DNA of 64,000 bases from the NCBI RefSeq assembly GCF_900116765.1, contig NZ_UETC01000003.1, positions 372,001 to 436,000 of the forward strand, in the 5' to 3' direction. Both the position numbers and the translations under genes were made by a program. Position 1 is the first letter of the stretch. Each line of letters begins with the position of its first letter. This DNA comes from Jannaschia seohaensis (GTDB lineage: Bacteria > Pseudomonadota > Alphaproteobacteria > Rhodobacterales > Rhodobacteraceae). A model generated the notes under the pieces. It ran no database searches. It saw only the letters and a list, made by a program, of their open reading frames with translations, and was not told the DNA's origin. Shown here in pieces: positions 53,198-60,671 of the stretch.

Positions 53198-54193
53198 ATG
53201 CTGTTCTTCGCACTACAGGGCTCGCAAGAGCTTGGCGATCGGGTCGCCGCTGCCGGCGGATACGTCCGCGCGCCCCACGAGGAGCGAGACTTCGACGGGG
53301 GCGAGCACAAGGCGCGGCCGCTCGTCGAGATCCGCGATCGCGATGTCTTCGTCATGCACTCCCTCGAGGGCGACGGGCACGCGTCGGCGAATGACAAACT
53401 CGTCCGTCTTCTGTTCTTTCTGGCGACATGCCGGGAACATGGCGCGGCGCGCGTCACGGCGATTGCACCCTATCTGGCCTACTCTCGGAAGGACCGGCAG
53501 ACGAAACCTTGTGACCCGGTCAGCACCCGTATCGTCGCACAATTGTTCGAGGCGGCGGGCGTGGACATGGTCCTCACGCTCGACGTCCACAATCTCATGG
53601 CCTTCCAGAACGCCTTTCGCTGCCGGACGCTGCACCTTGCGACCGACCGGCTCTTCGCCGCTCATATCGCGGGACGGGTCCGGGACCGGCCGCTGGCGAT
53701 CGTCTCGCCCGACCCGGGCGGTGTGAAACGGGCGCAACTTGTCCGCGAAGCGCTGGAGGAGGCGACCGGCGGCCCCGTCGGCTTCGGACTCATGGAGAAG
53801 CGACGCAGCGCGGGCGTGGTGTCCGGCTCTCATTTCGCGGGAGACGTCGCGGAACGGGTCGTCTTTGTCGTCGATGACATGATCTGCGGCGGCGGGACGA
53901 TCCTGCGCGCCGCGGAGGCGGTGCGCGCCCACGGGGCCGCCGAGGTCCACGCCATCGCGACGCACGGCCTGCTCACCGATGCCGCCATCGCGTCCTTGGC
54001 TGACAGCGCGGTGCTCGACAGCATCGCGCTTACGGACAGCGTCGCGGCGGTCGCGGCCGCAAAAGATGCGCTCGGCGACCGGCTGCGCCTGGTCTCATGT
54101 GTGCCCCTCATCGCCGAAGCAATCGCACGGCTGCATCGTCCGGAGCGCGCGCCCCGCGCCTCACCCGCAGCGCTGCTTGACGGTCGTCAATGA
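53198..54193 (+). CDS. Ribose-phosphate pyrophosphokinase paralogue
   Basis: A 331-aa PRPP synthetase-family protein. It has the Prs-type YLAYSRKDRQTKPCDPVSTR block, LTLDVHNLMAFQNAF and the PRPP loop VVFVVDDMICGGGTI (near residue 226). It would make PRPP from ribose-5-phosphate and ATP, perhaps for the nearby phosphoribosyltransferase. It differs enough from housekeeping Prs to be a second copy, with an extended Ala/Arg-rich C-terminus. AGGGAG precedes the ATG. Confidence 0.88.
   Translation: MLFFALQGSQELGDRVAAAGGYVRAPHEERDFDGGEHKARPLVEIRDRDVFVMHSLEGDGHASANDKLVRLLFFLATCREHGAARVTAIAPYLAYSRKDRQTKPCDPVSTRIVAQLFEAAGVDMVLTLDVHNLMAFQNAFRCRTLHLATDRLFAAHIAGRVRDRPLAIVSPDPGGVKRAQLVREALEEATGGPVGFGLMEKRRSAGVVSGSHFAGDVAERVVFVVDDMICGGGTILRAAEAVRAHGAAEVHAIATHGLLTDAAIASLADSAVLDSIALTDSVAAVAAAKDALGDRLRLVSCVPLIAEAIARLHRPERAPRASPAALLDGRQ
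54177..54190 (+). promoter_or_regulatory. FNR/Dnr-type box before the CBS-domain gene
   Basis: TTGAC-GGTC-GTCAA, exact on both halves. Its centre is 68.5 bases before the CBS ATG, giving a leader of about 27 bases if used as a class II site at -41.5. It overlaps the end of the PRPP-synthetase gene. Confidence 0.75.
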
Positions 54194-54251
54194 CAACGCG
54201 CGGCCGGCGGGCAATTCTCCGGGGCACAGCCGTGCAGGAGGAGGCGCTTAG

Positions 54252-54671
54252 ATGGAAATCGCGAAGGCAATGCATCCGCATGCTGACTGGGCCAGCGCAG
54301 ACACCCCGGTGAGCGAAGTCGCCAAGATGATGCAGAAAGACGATATCGGCGCGGTCCCGGTGGGCAAGGAGGACAGGCTCATCGGCATGATCACGGACCG
54401 GGACATCGCGCTGCGCGTGGTGGCCGCGGGCCGCAACCCGGAGAAGACCACGGCTGAGGAGATCATGACCGAGGGCCTCGTCTATTGCCGGACGACCGAG
54501 ACGGTCGAGGATGCCATCCACCTGATGGATCAAAAGAAAATCCGTCGCCTGCCGGTGCTCGACGACAATAAGCGGCTCGTTGGCATGCTCAGCCTCGGCG
54601 ACATTTCCCACACGGTCAGCCGGGAGCTTTCGGGCGAGCTTCTGCATGCGGTGGCCGATCATCATCCCTGA
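54252..54671 (+). CDS. Tandem CBS-domain protein
   Basis: A 139-aa CBS pair: SEVAKMMQKDDIGAVPVGKEDRLIGMITDRDI and a second repeat VEDAIHLMDQKKIRRLPVLDDNKRLVGMLSL. Such proteins bind adenine nucleotides and report energy state. It is close in size and layout to the mycobacterial hypoxic response protein Rv2626c. An exact FNR-type box lies 62 bases upstream. It starts a run with the lipoprotein and HPF genes. Confidence 0.9.
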   Translation: MEIAKAMHPHADWASADTPVSEVAKMMQKDDIGAVPVGKEDRLIGMITDRDIALRVVAAGRNPEKTTAEEIMTEGLVYCRTTETVEDAIHLMDQKKIRRLPVLDDNKRLVGMLSLGDISHTVSRELSGELLHAVADHHP

Positions 54672-54732
54672 TCGCGCGGTGAAAGGCCCGGCCGCGAGAC
54701 ACGTTCGAGGATGAACAGAAGGAGAAGCGAAC

Positions 54733-55008
54733 ATGATCAAAAGAGCCATCGGAGCAGTCGCCATCGCCGGAGCGTTCCTGGCAGCGGGCTGCGAAAACCT
54801 GACACCGCAACAGCGCACGGTCGTCGGTGTCACGGCCGGAGCGGCGGCGGGCCTGATCACGGCTGACGCGCTCAAGGCCGATGACGACTGGCGCCTGATC
54901 GCGGCGCTGGCCGGAGCCGCCGCCGGAACCCTCGTGGCCCAGAATTCCGCGACGAACCGGTGCGCCTATGCGCGCGGCGACGGCACCTATTTCACCGCTC
55001 CCTGCTGA
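54733..55008 (+). CDS. Glycine-zipper lipoprotein
   Basis: A 91-aa lipoprotein: signal MIKRAIGAVAIAGAFLAAGC with lipidated C20. The body is a glycine-zipper-type membrane segment (VVGVTAGAAAGLITADALKA and LAGAAAGTLVAQ) and ends with a CAYARGDGTYFTAPC loop that could form a disulfide. It may sit in the inner or outer membrane. It lies 61 bases after the CBS gene in the same direction; AGAAGGAGAAG precedes the ATG. Confidence 0.85.
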   Translation: MIKRAIGAVAIAGAFLAAGCENLTPQQRTVVGVTAGAAAGLITADALKADDDWRLIAALAGAAAGTLVAQNSATNRCAYARGDGTYFTAPC

Positions 55009-55030
55009 CCGATAACCTCTGGCTGGTCCA

Positions 55031-55588
55031 ATGCAAATCGAACCGATCCTCTCCTATCACAATGTCGACCGCTCCCCGGCGGTCGACGAGCTTGTGCACC
55101 GGCGCATTGCGATGCTCGAAAAGCGCGACGACCGCATCACGGGCTGCGAGGTCACCCTCGAGGCGCCGCAGAAGAAGATGCGGCATGGCCGCGTCTTCCG
55201 CGTCCGGCTCAACCTTCATATGCCCGGTCCCGATCTCTCGATCTCACGCGAGATCTCGCAAGGCAGCGCGCAGGACGATCTGATCCTCGCCGTGAACCGG
55301 GCGTTCAGCGCGGCGGAGAAGGCGTTGAAGAAGCGCAAGAAGGTCATGGCCGGGATCGAGGTCAAACATCACCCGCCGGTGCTGCATGGCGCGATCGTCG
55401 AACTGGAGCCCGAGCTGGGTCATGGCTGGCTGGAGGCCGATGACGGGCGGCGGGTCTATTTCCAGCGCGACGGCCTGACTTCGCAGGACTGGGATCGTCT
55501 GCAGACGGGAACCCGTCTCAGGTTCCGCGAGATGATCGGAGAGAAGGGGCCTTATGCCACCGGCGTGACCATCGCCGAGCGCGCGTGA
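55031..55588 (+). CDS. HPF/RaiA-type ribosome factor with cold-shock-like C-terminal domain
   Basis: A 185-aa protein. Residues 1-110 are an HPF/sigma54-modulation fold (MQIEPILSYHNVDRSPAVDE, GRVFRVRLNLHMPGPDLSIS). Residues about 117-182 are an OB-fold-like tail (HGAIVELEPELGHGWLEADDGRRVYF) resembling a cold-shock domain. It should bind idle 30S subunits and limit translation during stress. It follows the lipoprotein by 22 bases. The same regulon position in mycobacteria holds Rv0079, an HPF-like factor, from memory. Confidence 0.9.
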   Translation: MQIEPILSYHNVDRSPAVDELVHRRIAMLEKRDDRITGCEVTLEAPQKKMRHGRVFRVRLNLHMPGPDLSISREISQGSAQDDLILAVNRAFSAAEKALKKRKKVMAGIEVKHHPPVLHGAIVELEPELGHGWLEADDGRRVYFQRDGLTSQDWDRLQTGTRLRFREMIGEKGPYATGVTIAERA

Positions 55589-56362
55589 TCAGCGCTTCCG
55601 CTTTTCTTCCTGCAAGATGTCCTTCACGCTGGACATGCCACCGATATCTTGTTCCCCGGCCTTGCGTGCCAGCGCGTGAAAGTTGCGCACGAAGACGAGG
55701 TTCGGTTCCAGGATTCGAATGTCGCCGTCGTCCTGCAGGGCGTGCAAGGCTCTAGAGACGGATTCCGGTCTCGTGCCGAGGAGTTGAGCCAGATCGGTCC
55801 GGCTGATCGGGATCCGAACCTTTGTTCCATCGATGGCCTCTTCGACGAGGTCATCGAGGGATGCGAACCGCGACCGCAGCAACAGCAGGAAACCGGCGAT
55901 GCGGCTGGAGATCTTCTGGTTGGACAGGATGATCATCCAGTCGCGGGCCCGGTCGAGCTCGTTGAGGATGTTGAGCATCACCGCCCGTTCGAGATCCGGC
56001 GACCGCTTCAGAAACGCCTCGAACTCCGCTTTGGGGAACGTGCAGACATGGGCCTCCGTCGCGGCCTCGATCGAGAACTCCCCCGGGCCCTCGTAAACCC
56101 GACCGAACAGATCGCCCGACACCAGGAGCCCGACGATGTGCCGGCGGCCATCGACGAGCGTTTTTTGCATGCGCAATATGCCCGACAGGACGCATCCCAC
56201 GATTTCGGCGGTCTCCCTTTCCCGGACGACCGTGGTGCCGGCCCGGTAGGACCGGACGCGGCACATGACGTCCAGCGTGGCTCTCGTGCGGGGGTCAATC
56301 CCATGAAAGGCGGATAGGTAACGCTTGAGGTCCTGGGCCTTTTTGTCGGCGTCTCTCGTCAT
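55589..56362 (-). CDS. Crp/Fnr-family regulator without Fe-S cysteines
   Basis: A 257-aa Crp/Fnr protein: beta-roll (RSYRAGTTVVRERETAEIVG, VGLLVSGDLFGRVYEGPGEF), long helix (NILNELDRARDWMIILSNQK) and helix-turn-helix (ISRTDLAQLLGTRPESVSRALHALQDDG). The N-terminus has no FNR cysteine set, so it is Dnr/FixK-like; the recognition helix RPESVSRAL fits TTGAC/TTGAT-type boxes (E and S/R contacts). Start at MTRDADKK (56362) with AGGAGGGC upstream; the 22 extra upstream codons are doubtful. It is divergent from the BaeRF operon, sharing one box 117 bases upstream. Good candidate master regulator of the cluster. Confidence 0.88.
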   Translation of the reverse strand: MTRDADKKAQDLKRYLSAFHGIDPRTRATLDVMCRVRSYRAGTTVVRERETAEIVGCVLSGILRMQKTLVDGRRHIVGLLVSGDLFGRVYEGPGEFSIEAATEAHVCTFPKAEFEAFLKRSPDLERAVMLNILNELDRARDWMIILSNQKISSRIAGFLLLLRSRFASLDDLVEEAIDGTKVRIPISRTDLAQLLGTRPESVSRALHALQDDGDIRILEPNLVFVRNFHALARKAGEQDIGGMSSVKDILQEEKRKR

Positions 56363-56478
56363 CCAGTGTGCCCTCCTGAACTTCCGGGCGGGAGCGCCGG
56401 GCCAAAGGTTCATGCCCGTCGGCGGCAATGCCTACAGGAATCGTCAACGGGCGCGCATCCGTCCGGCACGAACCAGCG

Positions 56479-56492
56479 TTGACAGTTATCAA
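56479..56492. promoter_or_regulatory. FNR/Dnr-type box before the BaeRF-FNR genes
   Basis: TTGAC-AGTT-ATCAA, exact on both halves. Its centre is 67.5 bases before the BaeRF ATG, so a class II promoter would start near 56527, with TTCAAT at 56515-56520 as the -10. Confidence 0.78.
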
Positions 56493-56552
56493 TGATCTTT
56501 CCTCACGGGGTGAGTTCAATGCTGGCCGAAAGACGTATCCTTGGAGACTGTT

Positions 56553-57014
56553 ATGGCGCAACACAAGACTTGGGCTCTGGTGACCAACGGCGTTCACGCG
56601 CGACTGTTGAGCGGGCTGGATGGTGGCGAGATCGCCGATCGGATGGAGCTCTTCACCAAGGGCGAGTCCCCCCATCTCAGGGACATCCTGTCGGACAGAC
56701 CGGGCCGCAGTTTCTCATCGGATGCCAGCGGGCGCCGCTCGGCGATGGAACCGGGATCGGACCCGATTCTGAGCGACATGGAAGAGTTCGCGCAGGAGAC
56801 CCTGGACACCCTCGAAGCCGAACTGCGGGCCGGACACCTGACGCGGCTGGCGATCTTCGCCGCCCCGAAGATGTTGGGGGTTCTACGCAAGAAAATGCCG
56901 GCCTCCCTCAGCGATGTCCTCGTCCTCGAACGGGATCTGAACCTGATCAACCTGCCCGAGGCAGAGCTCCGCGATGCCGTGATCGGCGCGTTGCAGGAGG
57001 AACGCGAGGCATGA
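56553..57014 (+). CDS. Host attachment/BaeRF-type eRF1-like protein
   Basis: A 153-aa protein of the host-attachment family (small archaeal release-factor-like fold). TWALVTNGVHARLLSGLDGG and LTRLAIFAAPKMLGVLRKKM are the conserved parts. These proteins are proposed ribosome-stress or hibernation factors; the old name from plant attachment is misleading. It starts at MAQHKT; an ATG 12 bases upstream is weaker. The FNR-family gene overlaps its stop (ATGA). Confidence 0.88.
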   Translation: MAQHKTWALVTNGVHARLLSGLDGGEIADRMELFTKGESPHLRDILSDRPGRSFSSDASGRRSAMEPGSDPILSDMEEFAQETLDTLEAELRAGHLTRLAIFAAPKMLGVLRKKMPASLSDVLVLERDLNLINLPEAELRDAVIGALQEEREA

Positions 57015-57847
57015 TCCAGGGCGAACGAAACCTCTATTCAGCGCGGGACGGCCCGTCCTCCTCGGCGCTTGAAACGGCGGCACATTGCCCGGACTGCCAT
57101 CTGCGCGGCGCCGAATTCTGCGAGGCGATTTGCGGCGAGGGCGCGTCCGGCGCCTTCCCCCCGCCAGTTCGCCAATATCGCAAGGGCAGGCTGATCCTCG
57201 AACGGGGAGCGCCTGTCGGCTTTCTCGGCGTGATCCGCCGCGGCTATGCCTGCTGCGCGAAGATGCGGGTCGACGGCAAGCGCGTCCTTTTCGGCCTTGC
57301 CGTTCCCGGCGACATCGTCGGCGGATTTCCCGATCAGAGATCGGCTTGCGACGTGGAGGCGCTGACCGATCTCGAGTTCTGTATCTACGAGGCCCCTCTG
57401 CTGAGGCGACAGCTCGCAGGGAATGCGCGGTTCCGAAAGATGCTGCTGCGGGAAATCCAAAGCCAGCATGATAGGGTTCTGGGCGGTATCTGGCGCTACG
57501 GCACCTTGAGCAGCCGGGAGCGAATCATCGTCTTCCTGGTCATGGCAACCGAATTCCTGCCGACCGAGCCGCAGCCCGACGGTAGCCTCGACCTGACGAT
57601 GAAGATCGAGCGCCGTGATTGGGCGGACCTGACCAACACGGCACTGGAGACCATCAGCAGGACGCTGCGCTATCTTGAAGAGAAAGCGCTCGTCACTAGC
57701 CTCGCGCAATACCGATTTCGGATTCACGACCTGGACCGGCTGGCTCTGTTGGCGGGCGTGGAGCCGCCCCGCCGGGAGGTTTTCGCCGCAGAGCGCTCCG
57801 AAAGCCCGTGCCCCCCTGCGGGGGCGAAAAATTCCGGATGGCGATGA
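57011..57847 (+). CDS. FNR-type regulator with N-terminal Fe-S cysteines
   Basis: A 278-aa Crp/Fnr protein with an N-terminal cysteine set C26, C29, C37 and C41 in HCPDCHLRGAEFCEAIC, close to FnrL-type oxygen sensors. A central Cys in LEFCIYEAPLL could be the fourth ligand. The helix-turn-helix region is RRDWADLTNTALETISRTLR, where the E--SR pattern favours FNR-box DNA. C29-x7-C37 is wider than the classic C-x5-C, so cluster binding should be tested. It overlaps the BaeRF stop and sits behind an exact FNR-type box, which would make it autoregulated. Confidence 0.85.
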   Translation: MIQGERNLYSARDGPSSSALETAAHCPDCHLRGAEFCEAICGEGASGAFPPPVRQYRKGRLILERGAPVGFLGVIRRGYACCAKMRVDGKRVLFGLAVPGDIVGGFPDQRSACDVEALTDLEFCIYEAPLLRRQLAGNARFRKMLLREIQSQHDRVLGGIWRYGTLSSRERIIVFLVMATEFLPTEPQPDGSLDLTMKIERRDWADLTNTALETISRTLRYLEEKALVTSLAQYRFRIHDLDRLALLAGVEPPRREVFAAERSESPCPPAGAKNSGWR

Positions 57848-57857
57848 CAAACGTCAA
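57844..57857 (+). promoter_or_regulatory. FNR/Dnr-type box before hsp20
   Basis: ATGAC-AAAC-GTCAA, one mismatch (first base). It overlaps the end of the FNR-type gene. Its centre is 96.5 bases before the Hsp20 ATG; TATCCT near 57879 could be the -10 of a class II promoter starting near 57892. Confidence 0.55.
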
Positions 57858-57946
57858 TGCGGCGCAGCCTTCGCGGAATATCCTGACCGCATAAAAGATC
57901 CCCTTGTCCGCGCATGCGCGCGCTTTCAGCGGAGGAACATCAAGCG

Positions 57947-58471
57947 ATGAGCAAGAAGAAGTCCGAAATTGACGTGCGCAAGGAGCCGGCGCCCGCGTCT
58001 GTCGAAGGCTGGCCGTCGATGACCTCGCTGCGTAACGAGATCGACCGCCTGTTCGACGATTTCGGGGCCGGTCGCTGGCGCGAGCCGCTTTCGCGCCGGA
58101 TGCATGCGCTTCTGCCGGCCAGCGCGGATTGGCCGCTGCAACCCGCGACCGAATTCGTGGAATGCGATGGCGAGTATCGGCTGACGGCCGAGCTGCCGGG
58201 CATGACCGCCGAAGATATCGACATCAAGCTGAGCGACGGAACGATCTCCGTTCGCGGCGAAAAGTCCGAAGAAAAGAAGGAGGAGAAAGAGGACTATCTC
58301 GTCAGCGAGCGCCGCTATGGGGCGTTCCACCGCACCCTCTCCGTGCCGTCGGGGATCGATGCCGACGGCGTGAAGGCCGAATTCGCCAATGGTGTCCTGA
58401 CCGTGACGCTGCCGAAAACCCAGGAAGCCAAACAGAAGGAGCGCAAGATCAAGGTGAGTACCGCCGCCTGA
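57947..58471 (+). CDS. Hsp20/alpha-crystallin small heat-shock protein
   Basis: A 174-aa small heat-shock protein. The alpha-crystallin domain spans about residues 65-165 (ATEFVECDGEYRLTAELPG, DGTISVRGEKSEEKKEEKED, RRYGAFHRTLSVPSGIDAD, FANGVLTVTLPK). It is an ATP-independent holdase. GGAGGAACATC precedes the ATG; eleven extra upstream codons are unlikely. Its place behind an FNR-type box, beside CBS, HPF and PRTase genes, parallels hspX in the DosR set. Confidence 0.92.
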   Translation: MSKKKSEIDVRKEPAPASVEGWPSMTSLRNEIDRLFDDFGAGRWREPLSRRMHALLPASADWPLQPATEFVECDGEYRLTAELPGMTAEDIDIKLSDGTISVRGEKSEEKKEEKEDYLVSERRYGAFHRTLSVPSGIDADGVKAEFANGVLTVTLPKTQEAKQKERKIKVSTAA

Positions 58472-58496
58472 GCCCTGCGTCTCCCCAATTGTTCCG

Positions 58497-58565
58497 GCGC
58501 CTCCGGCCCCAAGGAGGCGCGGACTCGCCCCGGCAGCCTCGTCCCCGTAATTTTCGCTGCCGGGG
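58497..58565 (+). terminator. Tandem hairpins after hsp20
   Basis: The first hairpin is GCGCCTCC (58497-58504) with GGAGGCGC (58513-58520). The second is a perfect 10-bp stem CCCCGGCAGC (58528-58537) with GCTGCCGGGG (58556-58565) over an 18-base loop containing TTTT. Neither is followed by a T run, so they may stabilise the hsp20 3' end as much as terminate. Confidence 0.5.
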
Positions 58566-58898
58566 CACCTCTTTCGCCGCTTGCGGACCTCTGTACCGCG
58601 AGCCGCGAAGCTGACGGGCCAGCTTGGCCCGAATGCCGTCGCCGCGTCGATGTCGCGGCTCCGCGGCGACTCGGCACGGATGTCTCTGCCCAATCTCTCG
58701 CTGAACCTCCGAGGCGGGACGGACACATGCGAGCCAGCCTGGTGCCGGAAATCGACGGCCGCTCTTCTGTGCTCCAGGGCAAAGCGGCGCTGCAATGCGC
58801 CTCCGGCGGCCAAAGTCTTCACGCGGGGAGGCCCCAAGCGATCGCGTTGAGGCGCGCATGGTCGGGCGTGCCGGCGTATAGCGAGGCGGCCCGTCTCC
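58566..58898. other. Gene-free stretch between hsp20 and the groEL promoter
   Basis: About 330 bases with no supportable gene on either strand; frames that stay open have no family resemblance. An FNR-type box begins at its right edge. Confidence 0.45.
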
Positions 58899-58912
58899 TT
58901 GACCGTCATCAA
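58899..58912 (+). promoter_or_regulatory. FNR/Dnr-type box before the groEL paralogue
   Basis: TTGAC-CGTC-ATCAA, exact on both halves. Its centre is 140 bases before the GroEL ATG; a class II start near 58947 with TAAAGT at 58934-58939 as the -10 would give a leader of about 100 bases. Confidence 0.7.
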
Positions 58913-59045
58913 TGAAGCGGAATCCGCCCTCCCTAAAGTCGGATCACAGCATATCCCGAACTGGCGTTCGGCCCGCACAAGGCTGCGATTCAGCGGTCCG
59001 TCTGTTGCGGAGCGCGTGTCGGACGAAGTCGAATGAGAGGGCACA

Positions 59046-60671
59046 ATGACCTATACGAAACTGCTCTTTCGCTCGGAGGCCCGCGAGAGCCTTCTTCGGG
59101 GCACGGGGGCGCTGGCGGATGCGGTCCGCCTGACACTCGGACCGCGCTCAAAGTCCGTTCTGATCCAGAAGAGCTTCGGCGCCCCCCTCGTCTGCGACGA
59201 TGGCGTGACGATCGCGAAGCAGTTCCGGCTGAAGGTGCCCGAAGAGGATATGGGCGCGCAACTGCTGCGCCAAGCGGCGGAAATGACCGGCGACGCCGTG
59301 GGCGACGGAACGACCACGTCGACCATCCTCGCCCATGCGCTTTTCGCGGACGGTGTGCGCAATGTGACCGCCGGTGCGTCGGCCGTCGATCTGAGGCGCG
59401 GCTTCGAGGACGGCCTGGCCGCCGCGGTCGAGGTCCTGCGCGATCTGTCGCGGCCGGTGGCCTCGGTCAAGGAGAAGCGGCAGGTGGCTGCAATCTCGGC
59501 CCATGGGGATCAGGAGATCGGAAACCTCGTGGCCGAGGCCATGGAGAAAGTCGGCGACGACGGCGCCATCATGGTCGAGGATTCGCGCACGACCGAGACC
59601 GTCCTAGAGGTGGTGGAGGGACTCCAATTCGATCGCGGCTACATCTCGCCCTACTTCGTTACGGACGCGGACACGCTGACCGCACGTCTCGAGGATCCGG
59701 CGATCCTGCTGCACGAAAAGAAACTGAGCGGTTTGCGCCCTCTCGTTCCGCTGCTCGAACAGGTCATGCAGGCCGGGCGCCCGCTTCTCATCATCGCGGA
59801 GGATCTCGACGACGAAGCGCTGGCGACGCTCGTGGTCAATCGCTTGCGGGGTACGCTCAAGGTCGTGGCGGTCAAGGCGCCGGATTTCGGGGACAGGCGG
59901 CGGGCCATAATGGAGGACATCGCCGCTCTAACCGGCTGCCGCCTGGTCTCGCCCGATCTCGGTCTGGACGTCGAGAAGCTGACCCTTGATGATCTCGGCC
60001 GGGCGACCTCGGTGCGGGTCGACCGGGAAAGCACGACGATCGTTGGGGGGGCCGGAGTGGCTGCGGAGATCGAAGCGCGTATCGCTCAGATCAAGCGCAA
60101 GATCGAGGAGACCACATCGGATTACGACCGCGAAAAGCTGCGCGAGCGTCTCGCGAAGCTGTCGGGAGGCGTGGCCGTCATACGCGCGGGCGCGGCGACG
60201 GAAGCCGAGCTCAAGTCGCGCAAGGAAGCGCTGGACGACGCGATCAGCGCCACGAAGGCGGCCGTCGAGGAAGGCATTGTTCCCGGTGGCGGTCTGGCGC
60301 TGGTTCGGGCCATCGCGGCGATCGAGGCCCTGGCCGATCAGACCGAGGGGGATCGGCGCACGGGCGTGCTGTGTCTTTCCCGGGCGCTTGGCGCGCCGGC
60401 CCGGCAGATCGCCGAGAACTCGGCCGTGGATGGCGGGGTCGTGCTTGCGGAGATGCGCAAGGGGACCGGCGCGTGGGGGTTCGATGCGGCCAAGAACAGC
60501 TTCACCGATCTGCTGGAAGCCGGCATCATCGACCCCACGAAGGTCGTGCGCATTGCGCTGGAGAACGCGGTTTCCGTTGTCGGGACGCTGCTGCTGACCG
60601 AGGCGACGATGGCCGAAATTTCGGACGAACAGGACAAGCAGGCGCAGCCGAGGCTCGAAGGCTATGTCTGA
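59046..60671 (+). CDS. Divergent GroEL-type chaperonin
   Basis: A 541-aa type I chaperonin. ATP-site residues are kept (TLGPRSKSV, CDDGVTIAKQF, GDAVGDGTTTSTILA), as are EGIVPGGGLALVRAI and the late ATP block NSAVDGGVVLAEM. Compared with standard GroEL it has many changes in the apical domain (GYISPYFVTDADTLTARLED). It lacks the GGM-rich tail, ending DEQDKQAQPRLEGYV. No groES gene is nearby. It is likely a stress-specific paralogue using the main GroES or none. GAGAGGGCACA precedes the ATG; the stop overlaps the HhH gene. Confidence 0.9.
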   Translation: MTYTKLLFRSEARESLLRGTGALADAVRLTLGPRSKSVLIQKSFGAPLVCDDGVTIAKQFRLKVPEEDMGAQLLRQAAEMTGDAVGDGTTTSTILAHALFADGVRNVTAGASAVDLRRGFEDGLAAAVEVLRDLSRPVASVKEKRQVAAISAHGDQEIGNLVAEAMEKVGDDGAIMVEDSRTTETVLEVVEGLQFDRGYISPYFVTDADTLTARLEDPAILLHEKKLSGLRPLVPLLEQVMQAGRPLLIIAEDLDDEALATLVVNRLRGTLKVVAVKAPDFGDRRRAIMEDIAALTGCRLVSPDLGLDVEKLTLDDLGRATSVRVDRESTTIVGGAGVAAEIEARIAQIKRKIEETTSDYDREKLRERLAKLSGGVAVIRAGAATEAELKSRKEALDDAISATKAAVEEGIVPGGGLALVRAIAAIEALADQTEGDRRTGVLCLSRALGAPARQIAENSAVDGGVVLAEMRKGTGAWGFDAAKNSFTDLLEAGIIDPTKVVRIALENAVSVVGTLLLTEATMAEISDEQDKQAQPRLEGYV

